From an uncultured Prevotella sp. (GTDB lineage Bacteria > Bacteroidota > Bacteroidia > Bacteroidales > Bacteroidaceae): a stretch of 14,194 bases of DNA. The stretch covers positions 1-14,194 of the forward strand of contig ONMG01000159.1 in NCBI GenBank assembly GCA_900318855.1, read 5' to 3'. Under the pieces are notes generated by a model that worked only from the letters and a program-made list of their open reading frames with translations, did not search any database and was not told the origin of the DNA. The position numbers and the translations under genes are program-made. Below, piece by piece: positions 7,034-14,155 of this stretch. The first letter of the stretch is position 1. Every line of letters starts with the position of its first letter.

Positions 7034-7735
7034 ATGATAGACATCAAAGGAATAACCAAATCGTTCGGCTCCTTGAAGGTGCTCAAAGGCATTGACCTGC
7101 ATATTGACAAAGGCGAGATTGTGAGCATCGTCGGCCCAAGCGGAGCCGGGAAAACCACTCTGCTGCAAATCATCGGCACCCTCGACAAGCCCGATGAGGG
7201 CAGCATTGAAATTGACGGCACCGACGTGCGGCGCCTCTCCACAAGGAAGCTGAGCGACTTCCGCAATCAGCACATCGGCTTCGTGTTTCAGTTCCACCAG
7301 TTGCTGCCGGAATTCACCGCTCTGGAGAATGTGATGATTCCGGCCTTCATCGCCGGCAAGAGCCGGCAGGAAGCCCAGAAGCGAGCCATGGAACTGCTCA
7401 GTTTCATGGGTCTCGCCGACCGCTCTTCGCACAAGCCGGCCGAGCTCTCGGGAGGCGAGAAGCAGCGCGTGGCCGTGGCCAGAGCACTGGTGAACCATCC
7501 CGACGTCATACTCGCCGACGAGCCCTCGGGCAGCCTCGACAGTCAGAACAAAACTGAGCTCCACCAGCTCTTCTTCGACCTGCGCGACAAGATGGGACAA
7601 ACCTTTGTCATTGTGACCCACGACGAGCAGCTGGCCCAGCTCACCGACCGCACCATCCACATGAAGGACGGACAGCTGGTGGGAGAGGAACGCAAGAAGG
7701 ACGGCAACAACAACAACCCCTCAGCGGTGATTTAA
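7034..7735 (+). CDS. LolD/MacB-type ABC transporter ATP-binding protein
   Basis: 233 aa from the ATG at 7034, 13 bp after the antiporter stop. An ATG at 6980 in the same frame would overlap the antiporter and add 18 residues that do not belong to the family, so I reject it. All ABC motifs are intact: Walker A 'GPSGAGKT' (34-41), Q-loop Q86, signature 'LSGGEKQ' (138-144), Walker B 'VILADE' (158-163) and H-loop H196. The spacing, with 'FHQLLPEFTALENVMIPA' (87-104) and 'ADEPSGSLD' (161-169), is that of the LolD/MacB/FtsE group, which energises lipoprotein release or macrolide/peptide export through a FtsX-like permease. No permease gene is next to it, so the partner must lie elsewhere; in Bacteroidota lolD-like genes are often separate from lolC/E. 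The Asn-rich tail (226-229) is partly encoded by the left arm of a terminator-like hairpin. Confidence 0.92.
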   Translation: MIDIKGITKSFGSLKVLKGIDLHIDKGEIVSIVGPSGAGKTTLLQIIGTLDKPDEGSIEIDGTDVRRLSTRKLSDFRNQHIGFVFQFHQLLPEFTALENVMIPAFIAGKSRQEAQKRAMELLSFMGLADRSSHKPAELSGGEKQRVAVARALVNHPDVILADEPSGSLDSQNKTELHQLFFDLRDKMGQTFVIVTHDEQLAQLTDRTIHMKDGQLVGEERKKDGNNNNPSAVI

Positions 7736-7755
7736 ATCTGCTCACCGCCGAGGGG
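7717..7755. terminator. Hairpin spanning the ABC ATPase stop codon, probable terminator for both convergent units
   Basis: CCCCTC-A-GCGGTGA (7717-7730) pairs with TCACCGC-C-GAGGGG (7742-7755): 13 pairs with one mismatch and an 11-nt loop. The left arm encodes the last codons of the ABC gene and the loop contains its stop. A T-rich run (TTGTTGTTGTTG) follows on the minus strand, so it may mainly end the ahpCF transcript, whose last gene stops at 7789. Confidence 0.6.
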
Positions 7756-7788
7756 TCGGTCAACGGCTTTACCCTGTTGCTGCAAGGC

Positions 7789-9339
7789 TCAGCCCCACTT
7801 TATCCGGTCGTCGAAGGCCGAGAGTGCAGCCTTGGCTCCCTCGCCCATGGCGATGGTAATCTGCTTGTAGGGCACGGTGGTGACATCGCCCGCAGCATAG
7901 ACTCCGGGCACAGCCGTCCGTGCGGCCGCATCGATGATGACCTCGTTGCGTGGCGTCATCGGCACAGCTCCCTTGAAGACAGCACTGTTGGGCATGAGTC
8001 CAATCTGCACAAACACACCATCGAGATGCAGCACGCTCACCTCCTCCGTCTGGCGATCCTTCACCTTGAGGCCGGTGAGGTGCTGCCCATCATCAAGTAA
8101 CTCTGTGGTCTGCGCCATGGTGAGAATCCTCATATTGCCGAGGCTGCGGGCCTTCTGCTGCAGCACCTCGTCGGCTTTGAGCTTCTCGCCGAACTCCAGG
8201 AGTGTCACTCTACGGCAGATGCCGGCCAGGTCGATGGCTGCCTCCACTCCACTATTGCCGCCTCCGATGACGGCCACTTCCTTATCCTTATAGAAAGGTC
8301 CATCACAGTGCGGACAGAAATGGATGCCGCGGCCGATGTACTGCTCTTCCTTGGGCAGACCGAGGCGGCGCCAGGTAGCGCCGGTGGCAATGATGACAGC
8401 CGGAGCCACGAAACGCTCACCGCCTCTGGTGTCAATGCGCTTCTCCCGGCCTTGCAGGTCGACAGCCGTCACCTTGCGGTTGTCGAATATCTCCACCCCA
8501 TACTCTTCAAGATGTGTGCGCAGGTCAGACGCCAGACGTGTGCCTGTGGTGTGAGGTGTGGCAATGAGGTTGGCAATGTCGGTTGTATCGTTCACCTGGC
8601 CGCCAATGCGCTCGGCCACCACAGCCACCTTGAGCCCTTTTCGCGCCGAATAGACTGCGGCAGCAGCTCCGGCTGGTCCGCCTCCCACAACCACCACGTC
8701 AAAAGCATGCTCCACCTGTGCCACTTGGGTAGCGCCATCGGGTCCGGCCTTCTCTTCCAGTTCCTCTAAGAGCGACCCGAGGCTGCCGCGGCCGATGTGA
8801 AGCAGTTCGCCGTTGAGATAGACCGATGGCACACTTTGGATGCCGAGTCGCGTGACCTCTTCCTGGAAGAGCCCACCGTCCACCATCTCGTGAGTGAGCC
8901 TGTCATTGCAGAGTGCCATCACATTGAGCGCTTGCACCACGTCAGGACAGTTGGTGCAAGTGAGCGACACATAGGTCGTGAGCTTCAGCGGTCCGCGGAG
9001 GGCCCTGATACGGGCTGAGAGTGCCTCGTCGGGCAGATTGCGGCCCTTGCCGTCGGCATTGAGCAACGCCAAGAGCAGCGAAGTGAACTCATGACCATTA
9101 GGAAGGCCCCGGAAGCTGATACCCGTGTCGGTGCCGTCGCGCAGCAGCAGGATGCGAAAATCGGGACCATCCTCATAAACAGTGGAAAGACGGGAGGAAC
9201 AAGCAGCCACCTCCTCTACGAACTCGCTGAACTCAGCGCTGCGCTCATACTGAGCATTGCGGCGCACAAGCAGCGTGAAAGACGAGCTGAGATTCCCCAG
9301 CACGTCCTTCAGTTGTTGTTTAATCTTGGTATCCAGCAT
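7789..9339 (-). CDS. ahpF: Alkyl hydroperoxide reductase subunit F (NADH:peroxiredoxin reductase)
   Basis: 516 aa, close to E. coli AhpF (521). It passes electrons from NADH through FAD and two disulfides to AhpC in the cytoplasm. The N-terminal double-thioredoxin-like domain (1-200) has the redox pair C128/C131 in 'TCTNCPDV' and the cis-proline motif 'GIQSVPSVYLNGE' (166-178). The FAD site is 'VVVGGGPAGAAAAVYSARKG' (216-235). The second redox pair is C342/C345 in 'HFCPHCDGP'. The NADH site is 'VIGGGNSGVEAAIDLA' (357-372), and the closing flavin motif is 'GVYAAGDVTTVPYKQ' (479-493). It follows ahpC by 15 bp, so the two are one operon under the ahpC promoter and operator. The usual glutamate of the 'DIEN' motif is Ala here ('DIAN', 254-257), a small change of unknown effect. 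Confidence 0.97.
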   Translation of the reverse strand: MLDTKIKQQLKDVLGNLSSSFTLLVRRNAQYERSAEFSEFVEEVAACSSRLSTVYEDGPDFRILLLRDGTDTGISFRGLPNGHEFTSLLLALLNADGKGRNLPDEALSARIRALRGPLKLTTYVSLTCTNCPDVVQALNVMALCNDRLTHEMVDGGLFQEEVTRLGIQSVPSVYLNGELLHIGRGSLGSLLEELEEKAGPDGATQVAQVEHAFDVVVVGGGPAGAAAAVYSARKGLKVAVVAERIGGQVNDTTDIANLIATPHTTGTRLASDLRTHLEEYGVEIFDNRKVTAVDLQGREKRIDTRGGERFVAPAVIIATGATWRRLGLPKEEQYIGRGIHFCPHCDGPFYKDKEVAVIGGGNSGVEAAIDLAGICRRVTLLEFGEKLKADEVLQQKARSLGNMRILTMAQTTELLDDGQHLTGLKVKDRQTEEVSVLHLDGVFVQIGLMPNSAVFKGAVPMTPRNEVIIDAAARTAVPGVYAAGDVTTVPYKQITIAMGEGAKAALSAFDDRIKWG

Positions 9340-9354
9340 TGAGATCAGTATTTA

Positions 9355-9921
9355 TTAGAGTTTACCAACCAGGTCGATACTGGGCTTGAGCGTCTCCTCG
9401 CCCTCCTGCCACTTGGCAGGGCACACCTCACCATTGTGCGAGGCCACATATTGGGCTGCTTTCACCTTGCGCACCAGCTCGTCGGCATTGCGGCCGATGC
9501 TGTTGTCCTGCACTTCGGCGAGCTTCACAAGACCCTCGGGGTTGACGAGGAAGGTACCTCTGTAGGCTACGCCCTCATCCTCTTTGTAGACTCCAAAACC
9601 GCGGGAGAGCACAGCCAGCGTGTCGGCCAGCATAGCGTACTCCAACTTGGCTATACGGTCGGACGTGTCGTGCCAGGCCTTGTGGACAAAGTGGGTGTCA
9701 GTGCTCACGGAGAATACCTCTACGCCCATGCTCTGCAGCTCGGCATACTTGCTCTGCAAGTCCTCGAGTTCGGTGGGGCAGACAAAGGTGAAGTCGGCCG
9801 GATAGAAGAAGAACAGGGCCCATTTGCCTTCAATGTCCTGATTGCTGACGGTGCGGAAGCTACCGTTCTGATAGGCCTGTACTGTGAACTGGGGTGCGGG
9901 GCGATTGATGATTGATTCCAT
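9355..9921 (-). CDS. ahpC: Alkyl hydroperoxide reductase subunit C (2-Cys peroxiredoxin)
   Basis: 188 aa, the standard length (187 in enteric bacteria). It reduces H2O2, organic peroxides and peroxynitrite, and is reduced again by AhpF. The peroxidatic cysteine is C48 in 'PADFTFVCPTEL' with the active-site Thr45, Pro41 and Arg121 ('YRGTF'). The resolving cysteine is C167 in 'GEVCPAKW'. The C-terminus 'KPSIDLVGKL' is typical AhpC1. It is the first gene of the ahpCF operon. A -7 box at 9974-9981 and an OxyR-like operator immediately upstream point to peroxide induction, which is known for ahpCF in Bacteroides. In an anaerobe this is a main defence during oxygen exposure. The ATG lies about 48 nt from the predicted transcription start. 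Confidence 0.98.
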   Translation of the reverse strand: MESIINRPAPQFTVQAYQNGSFRTVSNQDIEGKWALFFFYPADFTFVCPTELEDLQSKYAELQSMGVEVFSVSTDTHFVHKAWHDTSDRIAKLEYAMLADTLAVLSRGFGVYKEDEGVAYRGTFLVNPEGLVKLAEVQDNSIGRNADELVRKVKAAQYVASHNGEVCPAKWQEGEETLKPSIDLVGKL

Positions 9922-9973
9922 TGTCTTATCGTTTTAATTGTTATTACTTAGTGATATTCTTGTTTTGACGCTG

Positions 9974-9981
9974 CAAAGGTA
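9974..9981 (-). promoter_or_regulatory. Bacteroidota -7 promoter box of ahpCF
   Basis: The minus strand reads TACCTTTG, matching TAnnTTTG. The start would be near 9969. The -33 element is poor (only TTG-like), as expected for an activator-dependent promoter. Confidence 0.7.
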
Positions 9982-10003
9982 GGAACTATCGGGCACAGCG
10001 ACA

Positions 10004-10039
10004 ACAGACAGCATCTATCGGCCAATAGAAGAAATCTAT
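10004..10039 (-). promoter_or_regulatory. OxyR-type operator upstream of ahpCF
   Basis: On the plus strand the tetramers ACAG-N7-CTAT-N6-ATAG-N7-CTAT are seen at 10004, 10015, 10025 and 10036. The OxyR consensus is ATAG-N7-CTAT-N7-ATAG-N7-CTAT, so three of four tetramers are exact, one has 3 of 4 bases, and the central spacer is one base short. The site spans about -35 to -70 relative to the predicted ahpC start, where OxyR activates. The centre is a near-palindrome around GGCC (10015-10028). Confidence 0.65.
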
Positions 10040-10233
10040 TATGCTGTCCAACTATCTGTAACCCAAACGAATATTCCAGCACTCTTTCCGTCATCGCTTA
10101 TAGATTCTGTCCCTATGAAGACTGCCTTACCTGGCTGAACAGGCTGAACAGCGCATTCCGAGCCAGCAAGCTACGGGCAGACACAACATTCCTAAGGCAA
10201 TCAACGACAGCAAGCGATTTTCGGGCTGATTCG

Positions 10234-10264
10234 TTGCAGATATGAAATAAAGATGGTATATTTG
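10234..10264 (+). promoter_or_regulatory. Bacteroidota promoter of the S1-domain gene
   Basis: TATATTTG at 10257-10264 fits the -7 consensus TAnnTTTG. A partial -33 element (TTG at 10234-10236) lies 20 bp upstream. Predicted start is about 10269-10271, giving a leader of about 96 nt. Confidence 0.65.
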
Positions 10265-10267
10265 CAA

Positions 10268-10319
10268 GGTGCGCCCTCACAGGACCGCGCACCATCCCAG
10301 CCGCTCTGAAAGAAGCGGC
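10268..10319 (+). other. Two stem-loops in the 5' leader of the S1-domain gene
   Basis: Stem 1: GGTGCGC (10268-10274) with GCGCACC (10287-10293), 7 bp, loop 12 nt, at the very 5' end of the predicted transcript. Stem 2: GCCGCT (10300-10305) with AGCGGC (10314-10319), 6 bp, loop 8 nt. No U-tract follows, so these are not terminators. They may stabilise the mRNA or mediate control. Confidence 0.5.
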
Positions 10320-10366
10320 CCATGGGAAGAACAATGCAACAAGCCACTAATAAAAACCGATAATAT

Positions 10367-11287
10367 ATGAAGCAGGACATAAAACTCGGCGACTTCAACA
10401 CGCTGAAGATGACAGAGGAGGCCAGGCGCCCCGACCCACATGCCTACGGAGGCGAGGAAGTGTTCGGAATCTATCTCGACGGGGGTATCGAGGGTAAGAT
10501 TCTCATGCCCAAAAAGTATGTTCCCGAGGGTGTGAAGGTGGGCAACGAAGTGGAATGCTTCGTCTATCTCGACCAGGACGAGCGTCTCGTCGCCACCACC
10601 GAGAAGCCACTGGCCAAGGTGGGCGACTTTGCATACCTGGAATGCTCTTGGGTGAACGAGTACGGCGCCTTTCTCAACTGGGGGCTGATGAAGGATGTCT
10701 TCTGCCCCTTTCACGAACAGAAAATGAGAATGGAGATAGGCCAAAGCTACATCGTCTATCTCTATGTCGACGACGACAGCTTCCGCATCGTGGCCAGCGC
10801 CAAGGTCGATAAATACCTGAAGGAACATGCAGCCGAAGCCCGTTCGCTCAAGCAGGGACAGGAGGTTGACTTGCTGGTGTGGCAGAAGACGGCACTCGGT
10901 TTCAAGGTCATCATCAACAATCGTCTGCCAGGGTTGGTCTACGCTAACCAGGTGTTCCGCAGCCTGCACACAGGCGACCGCACTAAGGGCTACATCAGCA
11001 ACGTGAGGGAGGATGGGAAGATTGACGTGACCCTCCAACCCACGGGCCGTCAACTGACGGAGAGCTTCAGCAGCCAGCTCCTCGACTATCTGAAAGCGCA
11101 CGACGGATTCTGCCCCTTTGGCGACAAAAGCAATGCAGACGACATCAAACGGCAGTTTGAGGTGAGCAAGAAAACCTTTAAGAAAGCTATCGGTGAACTC
11201 TACAAGAAGCGCCTCATCACACTGGAGGACAATGGCATCAGGCTCTGCACCGAGCACCAAGGAATGGCCGACGAGGGCCACTCCTGA
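10367..11287 (+). CDS. cvfB: S1 RNA-binding domain protein of the CvfB/YitL family
   Basis: 306 aa, close to B. subtilis YitL and S. aureus CvfB (about 300). The family consists of RNA-binding proteins with tandem S1 folds and a C-terminal winged helix; CvfB of S. aureus influences virulence-gene expression, but the role in Bacteroidota is not established. Visible parts: S1-like unit with 'EEVFGIYLDGG' and 'KILMPKKYVPEG' (30-80); a second with 'VGDFAYLECSWVNEYGAFLN' then 'WGLMKDVFCPFHEQ' (85-145), the most typical S1 segment; a third with 'GFKVIINNRLPGLVYANQVF' (178-197) and 'KGYISNVREDGKIDVTL' (207-223). The winged helix (about 232-294) has 'KSNADDIKRQFEVSKKTFKK' and 'AIGELYKKRLITLEDNGIRL'. 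The last dozen residues are an unconserved tail. It is monocistronic, with a hairpin-rich leader, and converges on the symporter gene. Confidence 0.88.
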   Translation: MKQDIKLGDFNTLKMTEEARRPDPHAYGGEEVFGIYLDGGIEGKILMPKKYVPEGVKVGNEVECFVYLDQDERLVATTEKPLAKVGDFAYLECSWVNEYGAFLNWGLMKDVFCPFHEQKMRMEIGQSYIVYLYVDDDSFRIVASAKVDKYLKEHAAEARSLKQGQEVDLLVWQKTALGFKVIINNRLPGLVYANQVFRSLHTGDRTKGYISNVREDGKIDVTLQPTGRQLTESFSSQLLDYLKAHDGFCPFGDKSNADDIKRQFEVSKKTFKKAIGELYKKRLITLEDNGIRLCTEHQGMADEGHS

Positions 11288-11320
11288 TAGGGGAGCCTCC
11301 AAAAGCGGGACTGACTGTAA

Positions 11321-12679
11321 TCAGTCGTCCATGCTGTCGAGCCGTCCCCGCCAAAGATACTTGCGCGTCTCGTGCACGATGATTCCACTGAGTCCTATGA
11401 GAGAGATGAGATTAGGCACAGCCATGAAGGCATTCATGCAGTCAGAGATATCCCATACCAGATTGAGTCCGGTGATGCTGCCCACGAAGACCGCTGCAAT
11501 GTACACCACGCGGTAGGCCAGCATCCAACGCTTGCCCTTCAGATACTCAATGGCCCGCTCACCATAATAGCTCCATCCGAGAATGGTGCTGAAGGCGAAG
11601 GTGAGCAGACCAAACGACAGCAGCGGCTTGCCCACAAAGGGAATCTTGCTGAAGGCTGCCTTCGTGAGGCCGGCACCGTCGTGCCATGAGATGTCGGGAT
11701 AGGCTATAACGCTGCTCACAATGACCAGTCCCGTGAGAGCACAGATAACGACAGTGTCCCAGAAAGTGCCGGTCGACGACACCAAAGCCTGCCGCACAGG
11801 ATTGCGCGTTCGGGCTGCAGCTGCCACGATGGGAGCAGAGCCAAGTCCTGACTCATTGGAGAACAGTCCACGGGCGATGCCGTAACGGGCAGCCATCATC
11901 ACGGTGGTCCCGGCAAAGCCCGCTCCTGCCGCCTGAGGAGTGAAGGCCGATGCGCAGATGAGCCGCAGGGCAGGCCACAGATAAGGTCCATTGACGGCCA
12001 ATATGTAGATGCAGCCCAACGCATAGAACAAAGCCATGAAAGGCACCAGAGCCCCGCACACCTTAGCGATGCTCTTCACGCCACCGAGCAGAACGGCCCC
12101 GACAAGTGCAGTGAGCACCATCCCCGTGAGCATGGGGCTCACCCCGTAAGTGTCGTGCGCAATAGTGGCTATGGCATTGGCTTGCACCGTGTTGCCGATA
12201 CCGAAAGAGGCACAGGCCGTGAACACTGCAAAGAGTACACCCAGCCACTTCCAGCCCAATCCTTTCTCGAGTGCGTACATCGGGCCACCCAGCATTCTTC
12301 CGTCAGTGGTACGCTGCCGGTACTTGATGGCCAACAAGCCCTCGCTGTACTTGGTGGCAATGCCGAAAACTCCCGTCAGCCAGCACCACAGTACAGCACC
12401 CGGACCGCCTAAGGCGATGGCTGTGGCCACACCGATGATGTTGCCGGTACCAATGGTGGCGGCTAAAGCTGTGGCCAAAGCACCAAACTGGGACACATCA
12501 CCAGCTGCACCCTTATCGCGACGCACGGAAAGACGAATGGCTGTGAAGATGCGACGCTGTGGAAAGCGCAACACCACGGTGAGATACAAATGTGTGCCCA
12601 AGAGCATCACAATCATGGGCACGCCCCAAAGGAAGTCGGACAACTGGCGGAAGAAATGTTCTATCGTTTCTATCAGCAT
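11321..12679 (-). CDS. Sodium/alanine symporter, AGCS family
   Basis: 452 aa, normal for the family. AGCS proteins import alanine or glycine with Na+ (sometimes H+) across the inner membrane through about 11 helices. The family signature 'GTGNIIGVATAIALGGPGAV' (77-96) is complete, and the substrate-site stretch 'GLFSNESGLGSAPI' (271-284), 'GGPMYALEKGLG' (131-142) and 'FAFSTILGWSYYGERAIEYL' (361-380) are typical. The N-terminus 'HFFRQLSDFLWGVPMIVMLL' (8-27) fits the usual first helix, supporting the ATG at 12679. No other start is needed. Its own -7 box lies 86 bp upstream. It is convergent with the S1 gene (33 bp between stops) and divergent from an AraC-type regulator 549 bp away, which may or may not control it. 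Substrate (alanine, glycine, D-alanine) cannot be settled from sequence. Confidence 0.95.
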   Translation of the reverse strand: MLIETIEHFFRQLSDFLWGVPMIVMLLGTHLYLTVVLRFPQRRIFTAIRLSVRRDKGAAGDVSQFGALATALAATIGTGNIIGVATAIALGGPGAVLWCWLTGVFGIATKYSEGLLAIKYRQRTTDGRMLGGPMYALEKGLGWKWLGVLFAVFTACASFGIGNTVQANAIATIAHDTYGVSPMLTGMVLTALVGAVLLGGVKSIAKVCGALVPFMALFYALGCIYILAVNGPYLWPALRLICASAFTPQAAGAGFAGTTVMMAARYGIARGLFSNESGLGSAPIVAAAARTRNPVRQALVSSTGTFWDTVVICALTGLVIVSSVIAYPDISWHDGAGLTKAAFSKIPFVGKPLLSFGLLTFAFSTILGWSYYGERAIEYLKGKRWMLAYRVVYIAAVFVGSITGLNLVWDISDCMNAFMAVPNLISLIGLSGIIVHETRKYLWRGRLDSMDD

Positions 12680-12749
12680 GATTATTCTAATTGATGGCTG
12701 AAGCCTGCGGCCAAAACTATTATCCAGCGAAGCCTAAGCCCTACTCCAT

Positions 12750-12769
12750 TTGCATTATGCACTGCAAAG
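12750..12769. promoter_or_regulatory. Dyad at the symporter transcription start, possible operator
   Basis: TTTGCA and TGCAAA are separated by 8 bp, and a perfect 11-bp palindrome TGCATTATGCA (12751-12761) is nested inside. The element overlaps the -7 box and predicted start, where a repressor would block RNA polymerase. No regulator can be named. Confidence 0.35.
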
Positions 12770-12772
12770 GTA
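12765..12772 (-). promoter_or_regulatory. Bacteroidota -7 promoter box of the AGCS symporter gene
   Basis: The minus strand reads TACCTTTG, an exact TAnnTTTG match, with a start expected near 12760 and a leader of about 80 nt. No -33 TTTG is visible at the right distance. Confidence 0.65.
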
Positions 12773-13164
12773 GTAATTTTCCGTCAATATGACATAATAT
12801 CGCTTGGATTCTTTCTTACCGGTCATCGTTTTCTGAAATTCAGCTCCCATCTGGTGGTCTGCAGAAGGTAGTCCGTTGCCGTCGGAATCCGCAGGCCAAC
12901 CATCCTACTATGGCCTCATCTTTCGTTGGATGTCCATAGGTGGAAGCAGAAAATCAGAAAGGGAGAAGCTTCAGCAATACAGAGTTAAATAGGAAGCAAG
13001 CAGGGGGCAGAAATTATCAGTTTGGTAGCTAACAACCTGCCAAATACTACATTCGGATGCTAAGTACAACCGACAACCGTGCAAATGCAAACCTAAAAAA
13101 ACTTAAATCTACAAGAACATAGGAAATAATAAACAATAGTACAATGCTAATACAAACATTCCCC

Positions 13165-13195
13165 TTTGCTTGCCAAAGAAATTGTTTTAACTTTG
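13165..13195 (+). promoter_or_regulatory. Complete -33/-7 Bacteroidota promoter of the AraC-family gene
   Basis: TTTG at 13165-13168 and TAACTTTG at 13188-13195 are 19 bp apart, a full consensus arrangement. Start is expected near 13200. This decides the downstream gene's start: in-frame starts at 13166 and 13199 would be inside the promoter or at the transcription start, so the ATG at 13229 is used. Confidence 0.75.
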
Positions 13196-13228
13196 CCTAT
13201 GTTTCAAAGAAAGGGTACAAATCATTAT

Positions 13229-14155
13229 ATGAAATACGGCGAAATTCAAGAGTTGACATTCCAAGAAGTAAAACACTTGGGATTGAAGTTTGTATATGCA
13301 GACGACGACATCCTCTGCACGGACTACGACTACCGCAGCATCACGCGAGCTTCCGACAAACTGCATCGGATGAAGGGTAACATCTTCTCTACCGACTTTG
13401 CAGTAATTCATGTGGTATTCAAGGGCACCATCAGTGACGAGAATGAAGGGACACCCACTGACTTGACCAACGCAGTCGTAATAACAGGCCCCCACTACCT
13501 GCATTCTGTCCAAAAGTTCTCTCCCGACTGCGATTGCCGGACGTGGGCTATCAGCAACCGAAAGATTCACGAACTGCTCGGCCAGTACGCCTCGTTGTGG
13601 AGCCAGGTCATCGTGGTCAAGAAAAGGGCTGTGATAGAATTGACACCGGAACTCCGCAACCATATTAAGGCCATTGACGAAGCCATCAACACCCGAATAA
13701 AGAGAGCCAGCAGCACTTTCGACTCACTGATTGTCTCCACGCTGCTCAAGGCCCTGGTACTGGGGCTCTGCGTACTTATGCACGACTCAGCAGAAGACGA
13801 GATGCCCAAACAGGTCTATGGAGAGCAGCGCCAATGGCTCATGCAGCAGTTCCTCAACCTCTTGGCCGAAGAGCCCGCCAAACGCCACCCCGTGGGCTAC
13901 TACGCCAAGAAATTGGGAGTAACACCCAAATACCTCTCTACGGTATGCAAGGAGCAAAGCCATCAGACAGCCGGGAAATGGCTGAAATACTACATCAACC
14001 AGCAGATACACCAGTTGCTGTCAAAGAGCGGGCTATCGATTCACGAGGCTGCCCTGGAAGTAGGATTCGAGAACGACTCTTTCTTCTCAAGCTACGTGCG
14101 CCGTAACTTCGGATGCACGCCGAGCGAGCTGAGATCAAAGGAGAACAAGCTGTAA
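13229..14155 (+). CDS. AraC-family transcriptional regulator
   Basis: 308 aa from the ATG at 13229, chosen because a full promoter overlaps the earlier in-frame starts. The C-terminal 100 residues hold the double helix-turn-helix of AraC/XylS proteins: first HTH about 220-252 ('HPVGYYAKKLGVTPKYLSTV'), second about 269-302 ('LSIHEAALEVGFENDSFFSS' then 'YVRRNFGCTPSELR'), with the family-typical G-F-x-(D/N)-x-S-x-F pattern in 'GFENDSFF' (279-286). Residues 1-190 form an N-terminal domain with a cupin-like beta-rich start ('FAVIHVVFKGTI') and a helical part; its ligand is unknown. Many Prevotella AraC proteins of this layout exist, mostly unstudied. Targets could be itself, the divergent symporter, or genes to the right of the window. 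It is intact, ending 39 bp before the window edge. Confidence 0.9.
   Translation: MKYGEIQELTFQEVKHLGLKFVYADDDILCTDYDYRSITRASDKLHRMKGNIFSTDFAVIHVVFKGTISDENEGTPTDLTNAVVITGPHYLHSVQKFSPDCDCRTWAISNRKIHELLGQYASLWSQVIVVKKRAVIELTPELRNHIKAIDEAINTRIKRASSTFDSLIVSTLLKALVLGLCVLMHDSAEDEMPKQVYGEQRQWLMQQFLNLLAEEPAKRHPVGYYAKKLGVTPKYLSTVCKEQSHQTAGKWLKYYINQQIHQLLSKSGLSIHEAALEVGFENDSFFSSYVRRNFGCTPSELRSKENKL

Larger units (their letters stand above)
9922..10366. other. Divergent regulatory region between ahpC and the S1-domain gene
   Basis: It contains the ahpCF promoter and OxyR-like operator at the left and the S1 gene promoter plus structured leader at the right. The middle (about 10045-10225) shows no gene; its only noticeable structure is a 9-bp tandem duplication GGCTGAACA at 10133-10150. 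Open frames across it lack family resemblance. Confidence 0.5.
12680..13228. other. Divergent intergenic region between the symporter and araC-type genes
   Basis: It holds the symporter promoter with its dyad at the left and the araC promoter (13165-13195) at the right. Between about 12790 and 13160 I see no gene or RNA. One interrupted dyad stands out, TTTGGTAG (13021-13028) facing CTGCCAAA (13037-13044), 7 of 8 complementary. The last 150 bp are distinctly AT-rich. Confidence 0.5.

Noticed and set aside
10133..10150. Tandem GGCTGAACA duplication as an iteron or repeat element
   Set aside because: Only two 9-bp copies in a gene-free stretch, with no further copies nearby; probably replication slippage.
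11309..11326. GACTGA/TCAGTC stem between the S1 gene and the symporter gene as a terminator
   Set aside because: Only six pairs and no U-tract on either strand; it overlaps the symporter stop codon but is within chance expectation.
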